From DRYM01 sp964526225 (GTDB lineage Archaea; Thermoproteota; Thermoprotei_A; EX4484-217-1), in the NCBI GenBank assembly GCA_964526225.1, contig CAZGLL010000006.1, positions 4,633-68,632 of the forward strand: a stretch of DNA of 64,000 nucleotides, written 5' to 3'. Made by a program: the position numbers and the translations under genes. Positions within the stretch are counted from its first letter, which is position 1, and each line of letters opens with the position of its first letter. Shown here piece after piece: positions 17,476 to 25,424 of the stretch. The notes beneath the pieces were generated by a model, which was given only the letters and a program-made list of their open reading frames with translations, made no database searches and was not told the origin of the DNA.

Positions 17476-17480
17476 TTGAT

Positions 17481-17488
17481 ATCACCTC
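17481..17488 (-). promoter_or_regulatory. Shine-Dalgarno supporting a CTG start
   Basis: GAGGTGAT on the minus strand, 5 nt before CTG 17475. It decides the start of the NSS transporter. Confidence 0.7.
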
Positions 17489-17878
17489 ATCTCTCCATAC
17501 TCCCTTGGAGATAAAAATTTTTCTTATAAATGTTTTTTCATCAATAAAAATTTTACTATTCTCTTTTAAGACCAACCTAGTATTCTATACAAAGTAGAGA
17601 AGAAGCTGTAGGCGAGAAACCGGTTAAGGATATACTAAACATGTTAAGCTCCAAATGCTATATTTCGAGCTTGTTAACCTTCATAATGGTTAAACAATGG
17701 TAGGTTTGTACAATGGAACCCTATATTCTTGAGCTTTTACATGAATAACCATGTAGCCTCCACAACAAGTTATTTGGTTTTTAAAAATAGGATAATAGAG
17801 TTATAGTAGAATTGAGAATTCATTGATAACTTAGTTACTAATGTTAAGTTGTATTTGAAAGTTTAGCCATTTATTATT
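17489..17878. other. A/T-rich spacer, nothing recognised
   Basis: About 390 bp between the transporter and the C/D box RNA. It has stops in all frames and no convincing promoter, tRNA or repeat. Confidence 0.4.
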
Positions 17879-17934
17879 GGGTCAGTCGGTCCGTGAAATC
17901 ATCACTTAATCAGCGGCGAATCCGCAATCATCCC
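17879..17934 (-). ncRNA. C/D box guide sRNA
   Basis: A 56-nt minus-strand RNA with terminal stem GGG/CCC. Boxes in order: C GGGATGA (core GATGA), guide TTGCGGATTCGCCG, D' CTGA, spacer TTAA, C' GTGATGA, guide TTTCACGGACCGA, D CTGA. Such RNAs direct fibrillarin to 2'-O-methylate rRNA or tRNA. By the N+5 rule the D guide would target the third-codon-like U in TCGGTCCG and the D' guide the second G in CGGCGAAT. It lies just after the DUF2286-like stop on the same strand. Confidence 0.8.
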
Positions 17935-17961
17935 TTAAGTTGCATTTATATTACGTGTTAT

Positions 17962-18414
17962 CTATATTTCTTCCTCTAATTCTTCTTCGACTAATTCGAT
18001 AGGTCTTGTACTAATGCCTTTTGTTGTGTCTATTACTAGCTTTTCAAGGTCTTTCTTAACGTTATCGTCAACGTATATTGTTACTAGGTAGACCCTTCTA
18101 TCTATGTAGTCACTTTCAACCCATATGCTATCATAGGATATTATGTAAACTGGTATGTTGAATTTAGCATATCCATCAGGGCTTCTTTTTATACCGAACT
18201 TCATGAATCTTTGAACTTGCTCTCTTGTTAGGGGAAGTTTAAGTGCTACTTCATACTTATCCTTTATTATTATGAAATCTGAGAATTCTGGATCCCAAAG
18301 TTCAAGGGCTTTTGAAGCATACTTCTTTACGGCATCGTAAATGTTTTCTTCTTCAATAATGTTTTCCTCCACTATTTTCCCGTATTCCCCTCTAAGCACA
18401 AGTATTTTCTCCAT
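17962..18414 (-). CDS. Conserved crenarchaeal protein, probably DUF2286
   Basis: A 150-residue soluble alpha/beta protein with an acidic C-terminal tail (EEELEEEI). I match it from memory to DUF2286, a family restricted to Crenarchaeota without known function. No catalytic motif is visible. It is followed on the same strand by the C/D box RNA at 17879 and preceded by the gene at 18441 with a 26-bp gap, so the two proteins are probably in one operon. Confidence 0.65.
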   Translation of the reverse strand: MEKILVLRGEYGKIVEENIIEEENIYDAVKKYASKALELWDPEFSDFIIIKDKYEVALKLPLTREQVQRFMKFGIKRSPDGYAKFNIPVYIISYDSIWVESDYIDRRVYLVTIYVDDNVKKDLEKLVIDTTKGISTRPIELVEEELEEEI

Positions 18415-18440
18415 AACTTAACCTACCCTTCTCGTTCATG

Positions 18441-18746
18441 TTACTTCTTAATTTTAGCTAATATTTCTTCCTTTGCCTTTTCCAAATCGGGTTTTAATTT
18501 CTCATTTAGAGGTATTTCACTAAGTACAAGTTCAACCTTACCGTCATCGTATTCAACAAAAACTTGAGGTAAAAATGTGAAACCATACTCATCCTTAGCT
18601 CCATAATGTGTTAGAAAAACGTAGTCCTCAAGCTTAATTTCGTAAGGCACTTTAAGTTCTTCTGAAAGTGTTTTGCAAAGTTTTTCAATAAATCTGTGTA
18701 ATGGATGTGTTTTACTTGATACAGCAATTACTTTACTTATGCCCAT
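18441..18746 (-). CDS. Conserved hypothetical protein
   Basis: About 101 residues. It begins with a beta strand and loop (GISKVIAVSSKTHPLHRF) and ends in a long charged helix (KPDLEKAKEEILAKIKK). No Cys pair or known motif is present and I do not recognise a family. ATG 18746 is used; an in-frame GTG at 18761 would add five residues. Confidence 0.6.
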   Translation of the reverse strand: MGISKVIAVSSKTHPLHRFIEKLCKTLSEELKVPYEIKLEDYVFLTHYGAKDEYGFTFLPQVFVEYDDGKVELVLSEIPLNEKLKPDLEKAKEEILAKIKK

Positions 18747-18823
18747 AGCTTGAAACACCACTTACTTAGGGACATGGAATAACATGCTAGTATTAAAACA
18801 TTTCCCAAGCATAGAGAAGGAAG

Positions 18824-18884
18824 GGGGTCAGAAACATCCTATTAATCATTGCTCACTCATATCCCGGATTCCTCATCATACCCC
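18824..18884 (-). ncRNA. C/D box guide sRNA
   Basis: 61 nt with terminal stem GGGG/CCCC. C box ATGATGA, guide GGAATCCGGGATAT, D' GTGA (variant), C' AATGATT (variant), guide AATAGGATGTTT, D CTGA. GTTTAAAA at 18909-18916 on the minus strand predicts a start near 18886, agreeing with the 5' end. Methylation target not identified. Confidence 0.75.
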
Positions 18885-18908
18885 GCTATTTCTCTTAGGC
18901 ACAATCTG

Positions 18909-18916
18909 TTTTAAAC
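18909..18916 (-). promoter_or_regulatory. TATA box of the sRNA at 18824-18884
   Basis: GTTTAAAA on the minus strand, about 26 nt from the predicted RNA 5' end. Confidence 0.5.
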
Positions 18917-18961
18917 AGTTTTCCAAATATAATTTAAGGCTGGAAATGTGGTGGGGGAGAT

Positions 18962-19816
18962 ATGGTTAGAATACGTTTCGGACCCGCAGGTAAACCTGTC
19001 ACATATAAGGGTTCAACAATAGGGATACCTAGGTTCTTACACGAAATAGGGCTTGACGCGTTCGAATACGAAGCTGTTAGAGGTGTTAGAATAAAGGAGG
19101 ATCAAGCGAAAAAGCTAGGTGAGGAAGCTGAAAAATACGATGTAAAACTTTCGCTTCACGCTCCATACTTCATAAACTTATCAGCTTTAAAGGAGGAAAC
19201 AATACGTAAAAGCAAACTGAGGTTGATTGAAGCAGCTAAAGCCGCTTCGTGGATGAAAGCATACATAGTTGTTTTCCATCCGGGGTACTATCTTAAACAA
19301 ACAGAAAAGGAAGCACTAAAAAAGGCTACTAAAGCGCTTAAAGAAGTTGAAGAAGAACTAAGAAACCAAGGTATAAAAGATGTCCTTTTAGGTGCTGAAA
19401 CAACAGGGAAAAAATCTGAACTAGGTAGCTTAGAAGAAGTAGTAAAAATGTCTCAAGAAGTAGATATTGTAGTTCCAGTTATTGACTGGGCACACATACA
19501 TGCTAGATCGGTAGGGTCTTTTATAACAACTGTAGACGACGTCATCAAGGTTATTGAGTACGTTGAGAAAAATGTTGGAGAAAAAGCTCTTAAACCAATG
19601 CATATGCATTTTTCAAAAATAATGTTTAAAGAATATGGCGAAAAAGAACATGTTGTTCTCTCAGACAAAAACTACGGACCCGATTTCGAAATAGTATGTG
19701 AAGGAATACTCGAAGTAGGTATAGACGCAGTAATAATATCAGAAAGCCCCATTCTTGAGCAAGACGCATTACTTATGAAGAAAATATGTAGTGAAATCAT
19801 GAATAGGAGGAAATAG
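18962..19816 (+). CDS. nfo: Endonuclease IV-type AP endonuclease
   Basis: 284 residues of TIM-barrel xylose-isomerase/endonuclease IV type, which nicks DNA at abasic sites in base excision repair. Metal-ligand positions are visible in order: LSLHAPYFINL, VVFHPGYY, LLGAETTGKKSELG, VIDWAHIHAR, MHMHFSKI and IISESP. Length and motif order fit the family. The next gene starts one base after its stop and uses a Shine-Dalgarno inside its 3' end. Confidence 0.9.
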   Translation: MVRIRFGPAGKPVTYKGSTIGIPRFLHEIGLDAFEYEAVRGVRIKEDQAKKLGEEAEKYDVKLSLHAPYFINLSALKEETIRKSKLRLIEAAKAASWMKAYIVVFHPGYYLKQTEKEALKKATKALKEVEEELRNQGIKDVLLGAETTGKKSELGSLEEVVKMSQEVDIVVPVIDWAHIHARSVGSFITTVDDVIKVIEYVEKNVGEKALKPMHMHFSKIMFKEYGEKEHVVLSDKNYGPDFEIVCEGILEVGIDAVIISESPILEQDALLMKKICSEIMNRRK

Positions 19817-19817
19817 C

Positions 19818-20399
19818 TTGCTAACTAAACTAAGAGAAGTCGTTGCTGAGAAAATAACCTATCCTATTGCTAGGAAAATAGCTGCACTAAATATTTCACC
19901 AAATACCATAACGGTAGTAGGATTCGTAATATCAACAACATATCTTCCCTTAATAGCATATGGAAAACCATTACTAGCATTGTTTGTCATCGCCCTTTCA
20001 GGAAGCATGGACATCTTAGATGGAGCAGTAGCAAAAATTACGGGTAAAACATCAAAGCTAGGATCGTTTCTTGATTCAACACTTGATAGAATTGAAGACA
20101 TCATATTTATTTTCGGGCTGAGATTTCTCAAAATAGATGAGTTGCTCATATACTCTTTCTTAGCATTATCATTAATGATAAGCTATATGCGTGCTAAAGG
20201 GGAATCCTTGGGCTTAAAAGTTGAGGGAAGAGGTATTGTTGAAAGAGCTGAAAGAATTATTCTAATAATGACAATAATACTGTTTTCAATGATATCGTTC
20301 AATATAGCATTAGCGATAATGTACTTAGCTGTAATTTTAAGTTTAATTTCGTTTATTCAAAGATTTTACTTTATAACTAAGTTTCTAAGACGAGAATAA
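19818..20399 (+). CDS. CDP-alcohol phosphatidyltransferase (archaetidyl-lipid synthase type)
   Basis: A 193-residue membrane enzyme with about six helices. The signature D-x2-D-G-x2-A-K-x8-G-x3-D-x3-D is present as DILDGAVAKITGKTSKLGSF then LDSTLD; Lys replaces the usual Arg. The family transfers an alcohol phosphate onto CDP-lipid; in archaea the closest role is archaetidylinositol phosphate synthase, but the headgroup cannot be read here. It starts at TTG with GGAGG 7 nt upstream and overlaps the convergent TrmY-like gene by 34 bp. Confidence 0.87.
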   Translation: MLTKLREVVAEKITYPIARKIAALNISPNTITVVGFVISTTYLPLIAYGKPLLALFVIALSGSMDILDGAVAKITGKTSKLGSFLDSTLDRIEDIIFIFGLRFLKIDELLIYSFLALSLMISYMRAKGESLGLKVEGRGIVERAERIILIMTIILFSMISFNIALAIMYLAVILSLISFIQRFYFITKFLRRE

Positions 20400-20956
20400 A
20401 TGAAATACACAAGAAAAACTATTGTGTGGGAAGCAAGATAGCTTCTCCAACCAACACTTACATTCAAAACATTAGATGCTAAATCAGATATTTCCTTAAA
20501 GAAGTCTTTAGGTACATCACGATGCCCTCCAAAGAGAACTATGATCTTATGTGGCATCTCACGTAACAGTTTGGTTTTATCAACTTTACATATGTCTACA
20601 CCGTTCTCCGTTAAGTGAAGCACAAGATTATCTTTAACGTGTTGAAGCACTTCTTCTAAACAGGTCTTGACAAGCCCTTCATGCTTTATAAGATAAAGTA
20701 GAAGGGTGTATTCGTTCCGAACATGTACTTTAGGGATATGCTCAATATTTATTCGAAAAACCTTGTATTCTGCTTTTTCACGAAAGACAACATAAACCAT
20801 GTTGTTTATAATGTCCCCAATAGAAGATTTCTTCAGCCAGATGAGTTCTAGAACGGTTCTAGCTACAATATCGAATCTTCTTGAATCAGATGAGTACGAT
20901 TTAAAAGAGAAGTTTAAATTGTAGCTTTTATCATCAGCAATTATTGGTGTGATCAT
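20366..20956 (-). CDS. TrmY-like SPOUT protein (tRNA pseudouridine-54 N1-methyltransferase type)
   Basis: 196 residues. Its order of blocks resembles archaeal TrmY: SSDSRRFDIVARTVLELIW at the start, L-V-L-H-L-T-E-N-G-V-D, then I-I-V-L-F-G-G-H-R-D-V-P (SPOUT knot loop, family I-G-D-H-x-G) and a final VSVGWRSYLASHTIVFLVYFI helix matching the family L-S-P-L-x-L-H-A-N-H-C-I segment. The match is divergent and recognised from memory. It starts 2 bases after the eS26 stop and is probably co-transcribed with it. Confidence 0.55.
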   Translation of the reverse strand: MITPIIADDKSYNLNFSFKSYSSDSRRFDIVARTVLELIWLKKSSIGDIINNMVYVVFREKAEYKVFRINIEHIPKVHVRNEYTLLLYLIKHEGLVKTCLEEVLQHVKDNLVLHLTENGVDICKVDKTKLLREMPHKIIVLFGGHRDVPKDFFKEISDLASNVLNVSVGWRSYLASHTIVFLVYFIYSRLRNLVIK

Positions 20957-20957
20957 T

Positions 20958-21248
20958 TTATATTTGTACAGATGGTTTTTTCTTTCTCTCCTCTTCAGCT
21001 CTTACCTTAACTATACCTAAATATATTGCACATGAAACACAATAATACTTCTTTATAGGGTATCTCATAATTATTGCTCCTTTCTTCTCAAGCTCTCTAG
21101 CTAATTGCGGATCAACAGGACTATACCATCTAGTAACAACTATTGCCTTATCTTCAGGAACCCATCTACCGCATGAATCACACTGTACAAGCTCTACTCT
21201 CCCTTTAGCTCCCTTAGCTCTACCTCGACTCTTCCTCTTCTTAGGCAT
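20958..21248 (-). CDS. rps26e: Small ribosomal subunit protein eS26
   Basis: A 96-residue basic zinc-ribbon protein: N-terminal KKRKSRGRAKGAKGR, then V-Q-C-D-S-C-G-R-W-V-P and Y-Y-C-V-S-C-A-I-Y as the two CxxC pairs. Length and motifs fit crenarchaeal eS26, located near the mRNA exit channel. It follows ProRS at 71 bp. Confidence 0.94.
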   Translation of the reverse strand: MPKKRKSRGRAKGAKGRVELVQCDSCGRWVPEDKAIVVTRWYSPVDPQLARELEKKGAIIMRYPIKKYYCVSCAIYLGIVKVRAEEERKKKPSVQI

Positions 21249-21319
21249 TTTCTACCCCAGAATTCTTGCTAAAGTTTCTACTGCAACAACGCATTTTTAT
21301 ATTTTATCTACCCGAATAG

Positions 21320-22774
21320 CTAATATGTTTTAGCTAAACGTATTTTCGTTTTTGCCCCTTTTTCACAAACAGGACACTTCGCACCTTCTACATTAACTTC
21401 TTCTAAGAAGTTCACAGGGGAACCTAGTGTTTTTGCTTCCAACACTTCTTCAAGACGTAAACCGCATTCCTCCATGCCGCACCATGGAAGCTCGACTATT
21501 CCCTTATTTTCCTTTAAAATGTTCCTTGCTTCATCAATTGTTTCTGCTTCTCTGACTTTATCTTTAAACCAACTCCAAGCTCTCTTCTTAAGCTTCTCCT
21601 CGAAAAGTACCATAGCGTTTAGAATTTCATTTACTAAATGCTCTAACTTAACAATTTTTCTAACTCTATCTATTCTATCAACTAGTGTAACTGTTTTATC
21701 TTTAACTTCTCTTTTCCCTATTTCCAATCGTAAAGGAACACCTCTCATTTCCCAGTCGTAGAATTTGTAGCCAGGAGTTACGTCTTCGCGAGTATCCACT
21801 TCTACACGTATACCTTCTTTCCTAAGATCTTCAACAATTTTCTCAGCATAGTTTAGAACTTCCCTCTTGATTTCGGGAGTAAATATCGGGATAACAATCA
21901 CTTGTATAGGGGCGAATTTTGGAGGCAAAATAAGTCCTAAGTCGTCACCATGAATTGATATTAGAGCAGCAATAACTCTTTCAGAAATACCGTAAGATGT
22001 TTGCCATCCATAATCAACTGTTTCATCGGCTAACTGTATTCTTACTTCGAAGACTTTGGTGAAGTTTTGCCCTAAATTATGCACTGTACCTATCTGTAAA
22101 ACCTTGCCATCAGGCATTACAGTATCAAAGGCTATAGTGTAAAGTGCTCCAGCAAACTTATCCCAATCAGGTCTCTTGGAAACAATGAAAGGTATGCCTA
22201 GGGTTTCAAAGAATTTCCTATAAATATTTACTGCCTCAATAACCTGTTTCTCAGCTGATTCGAAGGATTCATGAAGAGTATGGGCTTCTTTAAACGTAGT
22301 TACTTCCCTAACTCTTATCATAGGACGTGTTGCTTTAGTTTCATATCTAAAAATACTCACTACCTGATATAGCTTCTTAGGTAATTGCTTATACGATTTA
22401 AACCAGTAGCTTTCATAGAGAGAAATTACTGTTTCACTTGTAGGTCTCAATGCAAGTTTTACATCAAGGTCTTCCTGACCACCCTTGGTAACCCAATATA
22501 CTTCACCTCTAAATCCCTTAATATGCTCCTTCTCCTTAGATAAGAGATCTTCAGGTATTAGGAGAGGCATAAGAATTTCTTCATGGCCTGTTTCGTCCAG
22601 AAGCTTTCTCATGGTCTCAATAACATACTTTCTAATTTTGAAACCATACGGTAACCAGACTCCACATCCTTTAACAGGATATCTTCCGTAATCGTAGATT
22701 TCCGCTTGCTCAATAATGTTGTCAAACCATCTCGGAAATGTTTGTCCTTCCTTTTTAACCCTCGTTTTCATCAT
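21320..22774 (-). CDS. proS: Prolyl-tRNA synthetase
   Basis: 484 residues, the archaeal/eukaryotic-type class II ProRS without an editing insertion. Motif 2 (FRYETKATRPMIRVREVTTF) and the TSETV adenylate loop are clear, and the C-terminal zinc-binding extension ends in the family's terminal tyrosine (AKTKIRLAKTY) with CGMEECG and CPVCEKG cysteines. Two tandem ATGs begin the gene (22774, 22771). It is the first gene of a likely ProRS-eS26-TrmY-like operon. Confidence 0.95.
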   Translation of the reverse strand: MMKTRVKKEGQTFPRWFDNIIEQAEIYDYGRYPVKGCGVWLPYGFKIRKYVIETMRKLLDETGHEEILMPLLIPEDLLSKEKEHIKGFRGEVYWVTKGGQEDLDVKLALRPTSETVISLYESYWFKSYKQLPKKLYQVVSIFRYETKATRPMIRVREVTTFKEAHTLHESFESAEKQVIEAVNIYRKFFETLGIPFIVSKRPDWDKFAGALYTIAFDTVMPDGKVLQIGTVHNLGQNFTKVFEVRIQLADETVDYGWQTSYGISERVIAALISIHGDDLGLILPPKFAPIQVIVIPIFTPEIKREVLNYAEKIVEDLRKEGIRVEVDTREDVTPGYKFYDWEMRGVPLRLEIGKREVKDKTVTLVDRIDRVRKIVKLEHLVNEILNAMVLFEEKLKKRAWSWFKDKVREAETIDEARNILKENKGIVELPWCGMEECGLRLEEVLEAKTLGSPVNFLEEVNVEGAKCPVCEKGAKTKIRLAKTY

Positions 22775-22832
22775 GTTAAACCCACATCCTCTAACGCACT
22801 TACATTATAATGTTTCATAAAGTAAAGCGTTT

Positions 22833-23621
22833 TTAATGCTTTAATATTTTTCTTGCATAGACAATGTAGCCTGTATGAACAATAGCCCACGTATTTGGCC
22901 TTACCTCTCCAGGAACAGTTTTGTACTGACGAACCATAGTATCGAATGCTTTAATGCTTACAAAACCCTTATGCTCTCTAAGCTTAGCTATTGTCTTAGA
23001 TAGCTGCTCTATTGTAGGTATAAAAATAACTAAAGATCCTGCGGGTTTCAGAGCTTCATAAGCAACATCTATAAGCTCCCAAGGCGTTGGTAAGTCGTAA
23101 AACACTGCATCAACATTCCTTTCATCTATACTGTCTCTAACGTCCTTATTCTTGAATACAACATAGTCTTTTAAACCAGCAAGCTCAACATTTCTCATAG
23201 CTACTTCAAGAAATTCCTTTCTAACTTCGTAAGTGTAAACTTTACCGTTAGGCTTAACGAAATTAGCAAGAGTTGCTGTTAACACGCCACTTCCAGTTCC
23301 TGCCTCAACAACTATAGATCCAGATGATATTCCTGAAATAAAAACTATGAATGAGAGATCCTTAGGGTAAATTATTTGCGTTATTCTTCTAAATTTCTCA
23401 ATATAATCTGATAGTAGAGGCTTGAGAATGTACACTTTAAATCCAAGATTTGTTTTAACAAATGAACCGTAAGGCTTCCCTATTACATCGCTGAACATTA
23501 CATAGCCTTTATCACTATCTAGCCTTCCACCACTCCTTACCTTAACAAGGAACTTCCTGTTCTCATCAAAATATAGTAGTACTATGTCGCCCTCCTTAAC
23601 GATGTCACACATTTCTTCCAT
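22833..23621 (-). CDS. trmI: tRNA (adenine-N1)-methyltransferase TrmI (positions 57/58)
   Basis: 262 residues: N-terminal small beta domain, then a Rossmann methyltransferase with VVEAGTGSGVLTATLA (SAM motif I), YTYEVRKEFLEVAMRNVE, and DAVFYDLPTPWELID (motif IV). Archaeal TrmI makes m1A at 57/58, a thermostabilising change. ATG 23621 or the internal ATG 23612 could be used. A C/D box RNA lies directly upstream on the same strand, and the only TATA seen would produce a transcript starting with that RNA. Confidence 0.9.
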   Translation of the reverse strand: MEEMCDIVKEGDIVLLYFDENRKFLVKVRSGGRLDSDKGYVMFSDVIGKPYGSFVKTNLGFKVYILKPLLSDYIEKFRRITQIIYPKDLSFIVFISGISSGSIVVEAGTGSGVLTATLANFVKPNGKVYTYEVRKEFLEVAMRNVELAGLKDYVVFKNKDVRDSIDERNVDAVFYDLPTPWELIDVAYEALKPAGSLVIFIPTIEQLSKTIAKLREHKGFVSIKAFDTMVRQYKTVPGEVRPNTWAIVHTGYIVYARKILKH

Positions 23622-23627
23622 CCTTAC

Positions 23628-23684
23628 GGCTCAGCTCTGGTGTCACACATCACCAACTCAGTATTACCAACCTTCCTCATAGCC
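23628..23684 (-). ncRNA. C/D box guide sRNA in the trmI leader
   Basis: 57 nt with terminal stem GGC/GCC. C box ATGAGGA (one change from consensus), guide AGGTTGGTAATA, D' CTGA, spacer GTTG, C' GTGATGT, guide GTGACACCAGAG, D CTGA. A TATA box at 23709-23716 predicts transcription from about 23685, exactly at the 5' end. The RNA ends only 7 nt before the trmI ATG. Confidence 0.8.
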
Positions 23685-23708
23685 ACTAGTATGATTTAGA
23701 AATAGTCC

Positions 23709-23716
23709 TATATAAG
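23709..23716 (-). promoter_or_regulatory. TATA box of the sRNA/trmI unit
   Basis: CTTATATAG on the minus strand, 26 nt upstream of the sRNA 5' end; no other promoter is evident for trmI. Confidence 0.55.
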
Positions 23717-23781
23717 TTGAGTTTAAAAACACTTTAATGAGTAAATTATTGGACTAAAGGAAGCAGCAGGGTGAAAAAAGA

Positions 23782-24216
23782 ATGGAATATCTTATGTCGA
23801 TTAAGCCTAAGTTCGCATATCAAATATTTACTGGGAAGAAGAAATTTGAGCTTAGAAGATATGTAGGTGTAGATATCAAGGAAGGATCAAAAATAATACT
23901 CTACGTTTCAGGAAATGTAAGAGCAATAATGGGAGAATTTACCGTAGGAAGAGTGATTAAGGGTTCAGCACTTTATGTATGGAATAAGGCATTAGAGTAT
24001 GGAGATGTAGGCCTAGATGAGGATGATTGGCCATACATTAAGGGGTCAAAAATAGCGTTAGCCATCGAAGTGCGTGAACCTAAAGTGTATAGAAGATCTC
24101 TTATACTTAGCGAAATAAGGAAAATAATACCTAACTTCATGCCTCCACTAAGCTATAGAGTACTTTACATGAATGAACCATTACATATGATTATAGAAAA
24201 ACTTAGAACCCTTTAA
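23782..24216 (+). CDS. ASCH/PUA-like domain protein (DUF365 type)
   Basis: 144 residues opening with M-S-I-K-P-K-F-A-Y-Q-I-F-T-G-K-K-K-F-E-L-R, the conserved start of ASCH/PUA-like RNA-binding domains. The G-x-K-x-x-E-x-R region is intact. These proteins are thought to bind RNA or modified nucleotides; some ASCH proteins are RNases or amidohydrolases. The gene stands alone and is divergent from the trmI unit. Confidence 0.75.
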   Translation: MEYLMSIKPKFAYQIFTGKKKFELRRYVGVDIKEGSKIILYVSGNVRAIMGEFTVGRVIKGSALYVWNKALEYGDVGLDEDDWPYIKGSKIALAIEVREPKVYRRSLILSEIRKIIPNFMPPLSYRVLYMNEPLHMIIEKLRTL

Positions 24217-24248
24217 ACTCAAGTTTTCAAAAAACCAACCAGATTAAC

Positions 24249-24446
24249 TTAAATAGGTATCTTCGACCTCTTCGCTCTAAACCCTGAGAATAAGTATTCT
24301 TCTCCTCTAAGCCATAGCTCCTTCCTTAACAAGTCTCTTACAGCTATCCTTATTACTTCACTTCGTGACGAATACCTTCCTATCTTAACTAATTCATCAA
24401 GTCCTTCAATGTATGTTTCAGGCATTTTAACTGTAACAAGCCTCAC
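24249..24446 (-). CDS. Ribbon-helix-helix (CopG-type) regulator
   Basis: 65 residues with a typical RHH pattern: strand RLVTVKMPETYIEGLDELV, then YSSRSEVIRIAVRDLLRKEL. These dimers bind operator DNA. It is divergent from eS25 (140 bp between them) and has no toxin partner beside it, so it may be a free-standing regulator of itself or its neighbours. Confidence 0.8.
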   Translation of the reverse strand: MRLVTVKMPETYIEGLDELVKIGRYSSRSEVIRIAVRDLLRKELWLRGEEYLFSGFRAKRSKIPI

Positions 24447-24586
24447 AGTAACTCACCGTTAGCTATCCTTGGTATCTATTTGCTTTTAAAACCTAACTAT
24501 CAGTAATACTGAAACGTAATACTGGCAATAATATAGTCTTATATAGCACTGTGAATATTATAACGGAGAGAGGGAGGGAAGAATAG

Positions 24587-24907
24587 ATGGGTGGAGTTCA
24601 TAAGAAACCCATTTCAGCTATGGAGAAAAGAACTAGAAGAATGTTAGAGGAGAAGAAGAAAACGCAGTCCAAACCGCTATCTGAAACTGAAAAGAGAGAA
24701 CGCTCAGTAATAGTAACTCCTGAATTATATAAGGCTGTTGAAAAGGAAATAAGAAATTACAAAGTAATAACACCATATCTGATAATGTCTAAATTCGACA
24801 TAACATATGGGAATGCGAAACGTGTGCTTAGCCAATTAGCCAAAAAAGGTATAATTAGAGAAGTTTCCAGGAACAGAAGAGTAATAGTCTATTTACCTGC
24901 TGCTTAA
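24587..24907 (+). CDS. rps25e: Small ribosomal subunit protein eS25
   Basis: 106 residues: a lysine-rich N-terminal tail (MGGVHKKPISAMEKRTRRML) and a winged helix V-T-P-E-L-Y-K-A-V-E-K-E-I through the wing V-S-R-N-R-R-V-I-V-Y. Length and sequence fit archaeal eS25. Confidence 0.9.
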   Translation: MGGVHKKPISAMEKRTRRMLEEKKKTQSKPLSETEKRERSVIVTPELYKAVEKEIRNYKVITPYLIMSKFDITYGNAKRVLSQLAKKGIIREVSRNRRVIVYLPAA

Positions 24908-24957
24908 ATTCCAAAAATAGTTTTAAGAGATAAAGTAATATATTCGGAATTTTAAAC

Positions 24958-25329
24958 CTACACTTCTATGTTTAAGAAGTCAGGAATAGTCTCAATATTT
25001 AGTATGGGAATAGCTACCCATCCGGGTCTTGTTCCTTCAGAGAGTTCCACTTTCTCCCCTGCTTCATCACTCCTTATTAGGATGTAGTTTTTACCGCTAT
25101 GCTTCAATACATCATTGACAACGCAGTAGTATAGTAACGGTAATCCATAGTACTTGTAATAGTCACGAAAGACCGCTAATAACCCATAAACCACTTTATT
25201 TTCTTTCCTAAACCTGATAACGTAAGGTGCTTGTCCTAAACTAGCAAGTGACATTGCAAACCGTGCTATATCGTTTAATGAGGAAACTTTTATGCCAACA
25301 ACTTTTTCGATACTGTATTTTTCTTCCAT
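24958..25329 (-). CDS. Conserved hypothetical protein
   Basis: About 123 residues from ATG 25329 (MEEKYSIEKVVGIKV). A mixed alpha/beta protein with the hydrophobic-aromatic stretch VFRDYYKYYGLPLLYYCVV and no recognisable motif. The upstream extension with two more cysteines (MVCRCFL) is possible but has no support. The nearest same-strand neighbour is the nitrilase-fold gene 75 bp upstream. Confidence 0.55.
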   Translation of the reverse strand: MEEKYSIEKVVGIKVSSLNDIARFAMSLASLGQAPYVIRFRKENKVVYGLLAVFRDYYKYYGLPLLYYCVVNDVLKHSGKNYILIRSDEAGEKVELSEGTRPGWVAIPILNIETIPDFLNIEV

Positions 25330-25424
25330 TAAGAAACACCTACAAACCATAATTGTTTAGGCTTCTAAGTTGTAGTAGGACTTAAAATAAATTTCTTTTA
25401 AGAAGAATTAAAATATTTGCTTAC

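Noticed and set aside
17381..17575. Minus-strand 64-codon ORF upstream of the NSS transporter
   Set aside because: It is a different reading frame over the real transporter N-terminus.
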